From Flaviflagellibacter rhizophilus (GTDB lineage: Bacteria; Pseudomonadota; Alphaproteobacteria; Rhizobiales; Methylopilaceae), in NCBI RefSeq assembly GCF_033898525.1, contig NZ_JAXAFJ010000012.1, positions 1 through 64,000 on the forward strand: a stretch of DNA of 64,000 bases. The letters run 5' to 3'. Under the pieces are notes generated by a model. It searched no databases, was not told the origin of the DNA, and worked only from the letters and a program-made list of their open reading frames with translations. Position numbers and translations under genes: made by a program. The stretch's first letter is position 1. The number at the start of each line of letters is the position of its first letter. Below, piece by piece: positions 9,219 to 16,052 of the stretch.

Positions 9219-9551
9219 CCCGCTATGCAGGTAGTAGGCCAGCCTGGCCATGTAGGGCAGCAGGAAGATCGACATTCCCGCCGTCACCATGCCGCCCACG
9301 GTGGAGGCCACGAAGGAGAGGACCAGCGCCTGCTGCCCCTGCCCTTTCTTGGCCATGGGGTAGCCGTCCAGGCAGGTGGCCGCCGAGCCTCCGTTCCCCG
9401 GGATGTTGAGCAGGATGGAGGTTATGCCGCCGCCCATCTGCGACGCGCAGAGCAGCGAGACCATGAAGATCATGTCGACGTCGACGTCGACTGCCAACAT
9501 GAAGGGCAGCAGCATGATAATGGTGTTGGCGAGCCGAAGCCCGCAGGCAGG
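9219..9551 (-). pseudogene. Remnant of a TctA-family tricarboxylate transporter subunit
   Basis: About 110 codons on the minus strand resemble an internal part of TctA, the large membrane subunit of tripartite tricarboxylate transporters: NTIIMLLPFMLAVDVD, SQMGGGITSILLNIPGNGGS, AATCLDGYPMAKKGQGQQAL and TVGGMVTAGMSIFLLPYMA. Intact TctA has about 500 residues. Homology stops on both sides, and no TctB or TctC gene is nearby. The surrounding frame (8991-9611) is open but its flanking translation is not TctA-like. Confidence 0.75.
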
Positions 9552-9738
9552 CGAGAGGCCGATCTCCACGAGCGAATGCTGGTGATCCTGAAGCCGGACA
9601 CCTGCGAGCAATGTTTGGCACCGAAAACCGACGTGGCAGGGTTACTTCGCCCCTACCCGCCGACGACACGGAGCACTGGATGGTCAGCCCGCGCGTGAAC
9701 GGGTCGGCACTGGACGATGCCGAGATGCTGAACTCGCT

Positions 9739-10221
9739 GTGAGAACCAAGGCGATCGCCACAACGCTGGGCCTCTATCTGCTATTACAGGCAGCTTCGGC
9801 GCCCGCAGCTAACCTCATTATTGGTCGGGCCACGGTCGTCGACGGCGACACCATCGAAATTCGCGGCCAACGCATCCACCTGCATGGCATCGATGCCCCA
9901 GAGATCGGCCAGCGGTGTCAGGATGCTGAAGGTAAGCCCTTCCGCTGTGGGCAGAAGGCGGCCAATGCCCTCGATTACCGGATCAGTGGCTCGACGGTCT
10001 ATTGCGAGCCGCTGGACACTGATCGATACGGACGCACCATAGGCCGCTGCCGAGCTCTCGCCGAAGATCTGAGCGCTTGGATGACAGGTCTGGGCTGGGC
10101 TTTGGCCTATCGCCAGTACAGCATGGACTATGCGCCGGCTGAAGAACTGGCACGGCGCAGAAAAGCCGGGATGTGGGCCGGCACCTTCACCAAGCCGTGG
10201 GATTGGCGCCGAAGCAATTGA
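9739..10221 (+). CDS. Secreted thermonuclease-family (SNase-like) protein
   Basis: A 160-residue protein with a signal peptide (TLGLYLLLQAASAPAA) and a staphylococcal-nuclease fold. Visible motifs are VVDGDTIEIRGQRIHLHGIDAPE (the first catalytic Arg/Asp region), GQKAANAL, DTDRYGRTIGRC (the second catalytic Arg) and a C-terminal WAGTFTKPWDWRR. The size is normal for the alphaproteobacterial short form. It starts with GTG overlapping the stop of an upstream open frame (GTGA). The substrate is not evident; most relatives are Ca-dependent nucleases acting outside the cytoplasm. Confidence 0.88.
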   Translation: MRTKAIATTLGLYLLLQAASAPAANLIIGRATVVDGDTIEIRGQRIHLHGIDAPEIGQRCQDAEGKPFRCGQKAANALDYRISGSTVYCEPLDTDRYGRTIGRCRALAEDLSAWMTGLGWALAYRQYSMDYAPAEELARRRKAGMWAGTFTKPWDWRRSN

Positions 10222-10238
10222 CCCGCGAGGTGCAGATC

Positions 10239-10313
10239 ATGCTGTTGTGCATCGCAGCGACAGCAGCCCTGATCCTGCTTATCAAGCGCGTGGCGTACCT
10301 CGCCTTCAGCTAG
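10239..10313 (+). CDS. Possible 24-residue single-span membrane peptide
   Basis: A tiny frame, MLLCIAATAALILLIKRVA plus five more residues, preceded by GAGGTG seven bases upstream and lying 17 bp after the nuclease gene. It would be one transmembrane helix with a basic flank. Its 3' end overlaps the convergent small gene ending at 10306. The ribosome site is good, but no comparative evidence is available. Confidence 0.35.
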   Translation: MLLCIAATAALILLIKRVAYLAFS

Positions 10314-10509
10314 CGTGAGCGTCCGCCGACGCGGCGGGCATCTCCGGAATATGAGCCAGGGCACGCATGATCTCTCGTTGCTCGCGCCCGGCCGCCTCGG
10401 CTGCAAGAGCCAGCAGGTACGCCAGCTGGTACAAGCCCTGCTTTTCAGCCAGCTTCGCGAGTTCAAGCGTCATCTCGTGGATGTACTCCACTGTATCAGC
10501 GTTGGTCAT
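10306..10509 (-). CDS. Small helical protein, family H, copy 1
   Basis: A 67-residue, probably all-helical protein. The start at 10509 (MTNADTVEYIHEM) has AAAGG upstream. The central part, EYIHEMTLELAKLAEKQGLY followed by QLAYLLALAAEAAG, matches the pattern of three other small proteins in this region (11443-11655, 12394-12600, 15711-15911) and the C-terminal tails of the three PAS proteins. The shared pattern is (Y/L)-(I/V), then L-x-x-L-A, then L-x5-L-L. The function is unknown; two amphipathic helices suggest dimerisation or docking. Confidence 0.7.
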   Translation of the reverse strand: MTNADTVEYIHEMTLELAKLAEKQGLYQLAYLLALAAEAAGREQREIMRALAHIPEMPAASADAHAS

Positions 10510-10624
10510 GGGAGGACCTTTCGTCAGCGCCGCACGCGCCAACTAACATACGCATCAAAGGCGAGTTTATTCCAGAAACAATCGGTAAAGTTGTGCCACA
10601 ATGGCTTGGGCGGTGACGAATGTG

Positions 10625-10849
10625 CTAGTGCGTTGCGTAGCTAGAGACCGCAGTGACGAGTGCTCGCAACTCGCCGAGATCGATCTCCTGGCTGTTCACT
10701 ATGTGCTCGCACTCAGCTATAGCGGCCCTTATATAAGTCAGCGAGCGGGGCGAGGCGGTACGCTCGATCGCTGGTAGCATTTCGCAGAGGTCAGACAAGA
10801 TCTCCGCCGCAGCTTGGCGCTGCTCATTTGACCAATGTTTTTTGAGCAT
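10625..10849 (-). CDS. Small helical protein, family Q, copy 1
   Basis: A 74-residue protein beginning MLKKHWSNEQ. The N-terminal helix (EQRQAAAEILSDLCEMLPAI) and a later helix (YIRAAIAECEHIV) align with the protein encoded at 13886-14125 (AQRKAAAAIIAKLDIAIPAA, YLNQAREECRSVI), so the two are paralogues. The start at 10849 is chosen because similarity begins there; an open frame continues to 11077 but overlaps the divergent PAS gene. No domain is recognised. Confidence 0.6.
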   Translation of the reverse strand: MLKKHWSNEQRQAAAEILSDLCEMLPAIERTASPRSLTYIRAAIAECEHIVNSQEIDLGELRALVTAVSSYATH

Positions 10850-10912
10850 TGTTCTCTGGAAATCCGCGGTGAGCGTTCCGCCAAATGGGTAACACAGGGC
10901 ACTTAAGGCGTC

Positions 10913-11446
10913 GTGGACAATCAATTTGACACCAATGGGGCCGTCGGCGCCTGGGAGCTGAATGTATCGCGCGGCATCGTCCGCGCGAGTAGTCGCTTTG
11001 CCCGGTTCTTTTCCGTAGACCCCGAGGCCGCCCGAACAGGAGCAGCGCCGCAGTCCGCCTACAACCACAGCGTCCACGCTGCTGACATTGATCGCATAAA
11101 CGACAAGATTCAGCGAGCCGCGGCTGCCGAAGCCGACGCGTACTCCAACACTTTTCGGGCTTTCGCCCCGGACGGCACGCTAAGGCTCCTGTTCGCCCAA
11201 GGTTCATTCCACCGAGCGGCAGATGGCGATCTCTACTTTCCTGGCGTTGTTATTGACCTAGGTGCCGCAGAGGTGGCGGGCTGGGTGGATGGCCGGGATG
11301 ATCTAAGGGCGTTGGCAGAACGTCTCCGAACCCTTCGCCATCTAGCCGACCGTGCAGACCTCCCGTTTCTAAAGCACCTTCTGGATCGCGCGGCGCAGGA
11401 TCTTGGGCAGCAGATGAGCGCCGCCGCTGTCCTGAAAGACGATTAG
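10913..11446 (+). CDS. PAS-domain mini-protein, copy 1
   Basis: A 177-residue soluble protein: one PAS fold of the PAS_3 type (about residues 8-118) followed by a helical tail. PAS features are GAWELNVSRGIVRAS, the FFSVDPEAA turn, VHAADIDRI (the conserved H..D of PAS_3) and LYFPGVVIDL. The tail (LRTLRHLADRADLPFLKHLL) matches the family H pattern. There is no kinase, cyclase or DNA-binding domain, so it is a free-standing sensor or partner protein. The start is GTG with AAGG upstream. Two paralogues lie at 12858-13394 and 13396-13938. The ligand is unknown. Confidence 0.75.
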   Translation: MDNQFDTNGAVGAWELNVSRGIVRASSRFARFFSVDPEAARTGAAPQSAYNHSVHAADIDRINDKIQRAAAAEADAYSNTFRAFAPDGTLRLLFAQGSFHRAADGDLYFPGVVIDLGAAEVAGWVDGRDDLRALAERLRTLRHLADRADLPFLKHLLDRAAQDLGQQMSAAAVLKDD

Positions 11447-11655
11447 CCAACCTGAGATGGAGAACTCGCCTCCGAGGTCGCCCTCGTCAAATCGTACCTG
11501 CCTGCATAAGGTCTCGCGACCAACTGATTAGCCTCCAGACGCACCAGCAGCAGCAGGCCAGCCAAGCTCTCCAAACCCGCTTCTCGGCTCATCTCGTGCA
11601 GAGCGTCCAACTGCTCTTCCACATAGGTGAGGACATTGTCCGCAGTCCGCTCCAT
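11443..11655 (-). CDS. Small helical protein, family H, copy 2
   Basis: A 70-residue protein starting at MERTADNVLTYVEEQ, preceded by a strong GGGGGGAGAG ribosome site that decides this start over upstream ones. TYVEEQLDALHEMSREAGLE followed by SLAGLLLLVRLEAN follows the family H pattern. It is convergent with the PAS copy 1 gene and overlaps its 3' end by 4 bp. Confidence 0.68.
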   Translation of the reverse strand: MERTADNVLTYVEEQLDALHEMSREAGLESLAGLLLLVRLEANQLVARPYAGRYDLTRATSEASSPSQVG

Positions 11656-11780
11656 GAATGACTCTCCCCCCGCCATTTGCCACATCGGCGGATTAGGAGA
11701 AGTATCCACAGCGCTCGTTGAGGAATTCTTACTGACCGCTACCCCACGCGCTTGTGAACAAAAGCTCGCGAGTTCGAATT

Positions 11781-11990
11781 CTAGTGCGGCTTCTGAATCC
11801 TCGTCAGCTCTTCCTGAGCAATCTCCATTTCTTCCTCTACCATTTCCTTCGCACGCAGAAGAGCTTGCCTCACCGTCGCACTCCCGGGCTGCCTTTCGAG
11901 ACTATTGAGCATAGTGTTGATTTCGTCCGCTATACGGCGAATGACTTGGCATCGCGCCTGCGACGCCTCGATTAACTTGTCGTCACGCAT
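11781..11990 (-). CDS. Small helical protein, distant family Q member
   Basis: A 69-residue, strongly helical, Glu-rich protein (MRDDKLIEASQARCQ). It shares with family Q the spacing of an N-terminal Ala/Arg helix (ASQARCQVIRRIADEINTML) and a later Arg/Ala/Glu helix (TVRQALLRAKEMVEEEM), but identity is low and the grouping is tentative. The ribosome site is weak. No known domain. Confidence 0.5.
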   Translation of the reverse strand: MRDDKLIEASQARCQVIRRIADEINTMLNSLERQPGSATVRQALLRAKEMVEEEMEIAQEELTRIQKPH

Positions 11991-12092
11991 CTTCAGATTA
12001 TCACGCCTCAGTACGACGTTAGTCGCATGCCGTGCAGACGGCCGCTTGTGCGTGAGCGCCGTAAACTTGAAGAAAAGCGACAATGGGGGATG

Positions 12093-12375
12093 CTATGCCG
12101 GCCTGAGGATACTGGGTCGCCGGCACGTTTCACAGTTCACTTCGACGGGCTCAATGTCTTCGAAGCGCGCTCCGCGCCGCACCTCAAACGCTCTCGGCGG
12201 CCGCTGCCACGGCATTCGTTTCTCGGAGGAATCCTTCGCCATCTCGTGCAGCACATCGACCAGCCGCGCATCGGCTCCGAACGACGTGACTAGCCGCACG
12301 AGGCTGTACTCCCCACGCCGCAAACGCAGGTGATCAGCACCTGAATCCAGGGAATTCTCGGGAGTCGACAAGGGA
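12093..12375 (-). pseudogene. Frameshifted copy of the small CxxC protein (family Z, copy 1)
   Basis: Two minus-strand frames together match the intact protein at 14331-14651. The first frame gives SRLPRIPWIQVLITCV-like sequence (intact: SRLSDFPWVKVRITCVLC). The second gives RRGEYSLVRLVTSFGADARL then VDVLHEMA (intact: RRGEYRLARLAARFGPEAEL then KDVLHALA). At about 12320 the DNA lacks seven bases relative to the intact copy (TGCGTT-TGC-GGCGTGGGG against TGCGTTCTTTGCACGAGGCG), which removes the second Cys of the CxxC and breaks the frame. The downstream frame is open from further upstream, so a shorter product without CxxC could still be made. Confidence 0.7.
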
Positions 12376-12393
12376 TCCGCAGCGGAGAGAGCG

Positions 12394-12600
12394 TCACCGC
12401 GCCCGGGAATTCGCCCGTGCATTCGCTACTCGAGACATCTGATTTGCTTCAATCTTTCCCGCCATAGCGGTCATTGATAGCAAGTAATGAATATGATCGA
12501 GGGAATGGCGCTCCGCGAGCTTGAGTAGCTGCTCACAGGAGTCCGCGACGTAGCCAGCGGCAAGTTGACGTGCTCTCAGGTCTGCTTCTTTTTCGTTCAT
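12394..12600 (-). CDS. Small helical protein, family H, copy 3
   Basis: A 68-residue protein (MNEKEADLRARQ) with AAGGTGAG upstream of the chosen start. GYVADSCEQLLKLAERHSLD followed by HIHYLLSMTAMAG is the clearest match to the PAS protein tails (for example SAREL-AAKSGLKLTSHLLDMTLL in the gene at 12858). Function unknown. Confidence 0.7.
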   Translation of the reverse strand: MNEKEADLRARQLAAGYVADSCEQLLKLAERHSLDHIHYLLSMTAMAGKIEANQMSRVANARANSRAR

Positions 12601-12857
12601 TCTGCTCACCTTCACGGCGACCATAATGCCTCACGAAGCAATCCATATGCAATCTAGGGTAGACCGCTGGATTGTCACAGACGCGTCATTGGTCCATCCG
12701 AGCCGTCTCGCCGATCCAGAGAAGAGCTCAGTTTCTCCACCGGAAGTCACACTTCTGCAACGCCATCTAACATTTCCGAAGAATTTTAATGGACGCTACT
12801 TTACGCGCATATGTTGCATCGTCTTAGTGTCATGTTCCGAAACCGAGTTTCAACCAG

Positions 12858-13394
12858 ATGAACACGGCGCCAGCCATCGGTACCTTCCGCCACGACGTCG
12901 ACACCGGCATCAAGACGGCGAACGCTCACATGTCCAAGCTGTTCGGGGTCAATCCCGTCTCGGCTCGAGCGGGTCTTCATAAGACGGCCTTCGCCGCTTC
13001 AGTCAGGATCCATTCAGACGATCTGGATCGCGTGCTAACGAGGCTCGAACATGCAATCCGAACTCGTGGAGAATTCATCGAGAGTTATCGCCTGCTGGAC
13101 ACGTCAGGCACGGAGCGCGTGATCTTCGGGCAGGCGTGCGGTTATGTGGACGAGACGACGAAGCGCACTCTCTTTGCTGGCACGCTTATCGACCTCTCGC
13201 CACAACAGGTCGCGGACGTTGAAAATGGATTCGCAGAGCCGCTGGATGAACTCGCGTCCGTTTGTATGTCCGCTCGCGAATTGGCGGCGAAGTCTGGGCT
13301 GAAGCTCACCTCGCATCTTCTGGACATGACCCTGCTTGACCTCGGACACCGCATTGCCTCTGCCGCCAAGCGCAAGATGCCGGGATGGCACTAG
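12858..13394 (+). CDS. PAS-domain mini-protein, copy 2
   Basis: A 178-residue protein with a PAS_3-type domain (IGTFRHDVDTGI, LFGVNPVSA, RIHSDDLDRVLTRLEHAI, ESYRLLDTSG, LFAGTLIDLS) and a C-terminal helical tail (ARELAAKSGLKLTSHLLDMT) of the family H type. There is no output domain. The next PAS gene begins 2 bp after its stop, so the two are translationally coupled and may form a heteromer. Confidence 0.75.
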   Translation: MNTAPAIGTFRHDVDTGIKTANAHMSKLFGVNPVSARAGLHKTAFAASVRIHSDDLDRVLTRLEHAIRTRGEFIESYRLLDTSGTERVIFGQACGYVDETTKRTLFAGTLIDLSPQQVADVENGFAEPLDELASVCMSARELAAKSGLKLTSHLLDMTLLDLGHRIASAAKRKMPGWH

Positions 13395-13395
13395 G

Positions 13396-13938
13396 GTGAG
13401 CATCGAACCGCCTGCACCAACATCCATGATTGGGGTCTGGGACTACAACGTCACGACGGATCGCGTGCATTCCAATGATCGGGCAGCGATTCTTTGCGGT
13501 GTGGATCCGGTCGAAGCCCGGCAAGGAACTTCACAAAGCGCCTACATGTCCACGATCCACAGCGACGATGTGGATCGCATTCATTCGCGGGTGCTGGACG
13601 CTATCAGGAGACGCGGAACCTATTCGGAAATTTATCAGATGCGGGATGCCTATGGCAGGCTCCGCACTGTCTCAGCGAGCGGTGCTTGCTTTGAGAATGC
13701 CGAAGGTGACCTGCTGTTTCCAGGCACCTTCATCGACTTGACCGAAGAGCAAGTGATCGCCAGCCGTAACGGCGACGATCACACGATGGCGCAAATCGCC
13801 GAATGCTGTATGCGAGCGAGAGCAATCGCCGACAAGCATGATCTGAAGGTTACGAAGCACCTTCTCGACATGACGCTAGGCAACTTCAGCATGAAGGTTC
13901 ACGCTTTGCTGGCGTCTCGGCGTCGTGATTGGCTGTGA
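13396..13938 (+). CDS. PAS-domain mini-protein, copy 3
   Basis: A 180-residue PAS_3-type protein: IGVWDYNVTTDRVH, LCGVDPVEARQG, TIHSDDVDRIHSRVLDAI, EIYQMRDAYGRLR and LLFPGTFIDLTEEQ, then a tail ARAIADKHDLKVTKHLLDMT nearly superimposable on that of copy 2. The GTG start at 13396 directly follows the stop of copy 2, with GGGATGG upstream; an internal ATG at 13426 is an alternative. The 3' end overlaps the convergent family Q gene by 53 bp. Confidence 0.75.
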   Translation: MSIEPPAPTSMIGVWDYNVTTDRVHSNDRAAILCGVDPVEARQGTSQSAYMSTIHSDDVDRIHSRVLDAIRRRGTYSEIYQMRDAYGRLRTVSASGACFENAEGDLLFPGTFIDLTEEQVIASRNGDDHTMAQIAECCMRARAIADKHDLKVTKHLLDMTLGNFSMKVHALLASRRRDWL

Positions 13939-14125
13939 TTGCTTCATCCGCAGCGTAATCGATCACGCTTCGGCATTCCTCCCTCGCCTGATTCAGATAG
14001 CCGAGGATTCTTTTTCGGTCGGCATCGCCTTCGATTGTGCCTGCCGCTGGAATGGCTATGTCTAGTTTAGCGATGATCGCTGCTGCAGCCTTTCGCTGCG
14101 CGGCCGTCGGCGTTCCACTGGCCAT
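13886..14125 (-). CDS. Small helical protein, family Q, copy 2
   Basis: A 79-residue protein (MASGTPTAAQRKAAAA) with GAGGGAAG upstream of the ATG. It is paralogous to the product of 10625-10849: Ala-rich first helix, a Pro-containing turn (IPAA), then RILGYLNQAREECRSVI. Convergent with, and overlapping, PAS copy 3. Confidence 0.65.
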   Translation of the reverse strand: MASGTPTAAQRKAAAAIIAKLDIAIPAAGTIEGDADRKRILGYLNQAREECRSVIDYAADEAITANHDAETPAKREPSC

Positions 14126-14330
14126 CTTTGTTCTTCCCTCACGAAGTCCAACAGTCTTTTGACCGTAGTTCTACGCGGATAATCGGCTAGTCGAAACTGC
14201 AATCACGCGGAAGCTGGTTCCACTTTTCGGAAGTCATGTGAGCACTACAGTAAAGCGGGAACTAGAATCGCAGCGCCATAAATTTGAACAATTTCGACAA
14301 ATCTGCTGGTCACAGGCGTCCGGCGCGGGG

Positions 14331-14651
14331 CTATTTTCGTCCTCCAGGCAGGATGTCGAATGCGGCGCGACGGGCCTCTGGCGGCACATCCTCCACTGGA
14401 GCCGACGCCTCGTTCAAATCAGCGAATCTCGCCCCACATCGCGCCTCATACTTGCGCGGGGGCGGCCGGCGCGGGTCTCGCGCCCATGGACAATCCCAAG
14501 CCAGTGCGTGCAGCACATCCTTCAGCTCAGCCTCCGGTCCAAAGCGAGCAGCAAGCCGCGCGAGCCGATACTCCCCACGCCTCGTGCAAAGAACGCAGGT
14601 GATCCGCACCTTCACCCAAGGAAAATCAGAAAGTCGACTCGGCACACGCAT
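14331..14651 (-). CDS. Small CxxC protein (family Z), intact copy
   Basis: A 106-residue basic protein with one CVLC motif (RITCVLCTRRGEYRLARL), a helical stretch (FGPEAELKDVLHALAWDCPW) and a further Cys (YEARCGARF), suggesting a single zinc-ribbon or knuckle. Small proteins with this layout recur in alphaproteobacteria, where the function is not known to me. It provides the reference for the frameshifted copy at 12093-12375. The ribosome site is weak. Confidence 0.65.
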   Translation of the reverse strand: MRVPSRLSDFPWVKVRITCVLCTRRGEYRLARLAARFGPEAELKDVLHALAWDCPWARDPRRPPPRKYEARCGARFADLNEASAPVEDVPPEARRAAFDILPGGRK

Positions 14652-14688
14652 TGTGAGAACAAATGGCGAACACGCAGAGGAGTCAACG

Positions 14689-14951
14689 ATGGCCCGAGAG
14701 ACCCTGTTCTTTGCACAGTCCTTCCGCGCGATGGGCGCAAGGTGGCAGCCGGGGCACCCGAGAAGCATCGATCGGCAGACAAAGCGAAGGAAGCTGCAGA
14801 GCGCATGTCAGCCACGAAGATCGGAGCAGTGGCCTTCCAGGTAACCGGGGATCACGACAGCGAGTTCGACGCGCCCGTCGTTCTGTTCAAAGCTGGCCGG
14901 CTGCCGAATGACCTTGAAGAGGCTGAGGTTCTAGGCGAGCTGCAGGCATAG
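14689..14951 (+). pseudogene. Frameshifted small protein of the 'VVLFKAG' type
   Basis: The gene begins ATGGCCCGAGAG with AGAGGAG upstream and reads MARETLFFAQSFR. The conserved remainder (DGRKVAAGAPEKHRSADKAK, ERMSATKIGAVAFQVTGDHD, then FDAPVVLFKAGRLP) is in another frame. The break coincides with CGCGCG at 14725-14730. Removing one CG joins the halves in frame as SFR-DGRKV, so a dinucleotide slip is the simplest cause. Intact relatives are small proteins of about 80-90 residues widespread in alphaproteobacteria. A sequencing error is the alternative. Confidence 0.7.
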
Positions 14952-15025
14952 CAGCATTGCGCCCTCTGCATGCGTCCAGCCGATCCAGCCGCGTGTACCG
15001 CATCTGGCATAAGAGGCGCCGACGG

Positions 15026-15145
15026 ATGCTGGACGCGACAGACCCCTATCTCTTCATCGTCCTTTGGGCCGCCTTCACATTCGGCATGACGTTGGTGTGG
15101 TGGATCCGCCATCCGCCTCGCCCGGACGACGAGGATCAGGGCTGA
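15026..15145 (+). CDS. 39-residue single-span membrane protein
   Basis: MLDATDPYLFIVLWAAFTFG followed by MTLVWWIRHPP and an acidic tail: one transmembrane helix with a short cytoplasmic end. GAGG lies 9 bases upstream. An open frame extends to 14957, but its extra residues are basic and unstructured. No function assigned. Confidence 0.45.
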   Translation: MLDATDPYLFIVLWAAFTFGMTLVWWIRHPPRPDDEDQG

Positions 15146-15148
15146 ACG

Positions 15149-15439
15149 TCAGGCGCCCGACCAGTTGAATCCCATCGTCTCAAGCGCAGAGCTTAGCTGA
15201 TAATGAGGACCGCGCAGCCAGACGCCGGCTGCCGCAGGCACCGCCTCGACATGTGCCTTGCTGATCGCAGCACGCAACTCCCCCGCATAAGCATCAGGAT
15301 CCGGAGACGGCAGGAAGGCCGAGCACGAGGTCCAATGCCGGGCCGTGCTGTTCGGCTGCTGCACTAGATGCTCTTGAAGTTCCACAGTCTTGCCGCCGTC
15401 CATGTGAACGAAGCTGCGATGTACGATCTCGACATTCAT
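15149..15439 (-). CDS. Hypothetical protein of about 96 residues
   Basis: MNVEIVHRSFVHMDGGKTVE begins a soluble protein without a recognised domain, ending in YQLSSALETMGFNWSGA. The start is uncertain: a TTG at 15448 lies next to GAGGTGA. It is convergent with the small membrane protein gene ending at 15145. Confidence 0.45.
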   Translation of the reverse strand: MNVEIVHRSFVHMDGGKTVELQEHLVQQPNSTARHWTSCSAFLPSPDPDAYAGELRAAISKAHVEAVPAAAGVWLRGPHYQLSSALETMGFNWSGA

Positions 15440-15710
15440 GGATGCCAATCACCTCAGCCCGGAGCGAGTCGGCAATACCGGCTTGAGAGCGATGACGCGC
15501 TACTGCGACTGTAAACAAGCAAGGCAATCTGCTACCAAAGTCTCAGCAGGGGCTTGGGGGCATCTGCTCCGGCCGCACTCAACTGATACTGGTTGGCCGG
15601 GTTCTCAATAGCGGTGAGAACGAGGGGCTGCCACTTGCAGCGTGGCAGCCCCACCCTCCGCAAATGCTCATCTAAGCGCCCTTGCTCGTACCTGGGCTGC
15701 AGCCCGTCAG

Positions 15711-15911
15711 TCAGACGTTGCCCACCTTCCGCCTTGGCCGCAAAGGCTTTGGTCCAGACACGAGCCGACATGCTTCGATCACCAAGGTCAGAAGGTAGTC
15801 GACAGACCGCAATTTGTTCTGCTGTGCGAGCGAGCGGAGGCTTTCACACATCTCCATGATGTATGCAGCTGCCTCGGCAGACGATTGGCTGCGGCGATCA
15901 TTGTTTGTCAT
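15711..15911 (-). CDS. Small helical protein, family H, copy 4
   Basis: A 66-residue protein (MTNNDRRSQSSAEAAAYIME) with the family H core AYIMEMCESLRSLAQQNKLR followed by SVDYLLTLVIEACRL, then a basic Pro-rich tail. The start is placed at 15911, where similarity with the other copies begins; the open frame continues upstream to 16046. Confidence 0.65.
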   Translation of the reverse strand: MTNNDRRSQSSAEAAAYIMEMCESLRSLAQQNKLRSVDYLLTLVIEACRLVSGPKPLRPRRKVGNV

Positions 15912-16052
15912 GCGGCCAGTGTGCGCCGGCTGCCCCAACTTCTGGAGTCTCCCAAAGGTCACAGAGCAGGACAGGCTTAACTCAGCGTCTATCCAGCGCG
16001 AAGCATCAGAGGTAGACGAAAGCATCATACAACCGCTGGGGAGCATCTGAAC

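Noticed and set aside
9113..9698. Plus-strand frames opposite the TctA remnant
   Set aside because: The minus strand has clear TctA similarity; the plus-strand translations are Pro/Arg-rich shadows.
14238..14951. A single 237-codon gene
   Set aside because: Only the last 75 codons resemble a known family; their true N-terminus (MARETLFFAQSFR with a ribosome site) is in another frame, so this frame is a by-product of the frameshift.
15532..15771. 79-codon minus-strand frame after family H copy 4
   Set aside because: It overlaps the 3' end of the better supported gene, has no ribosome site and no recognisable pattern.
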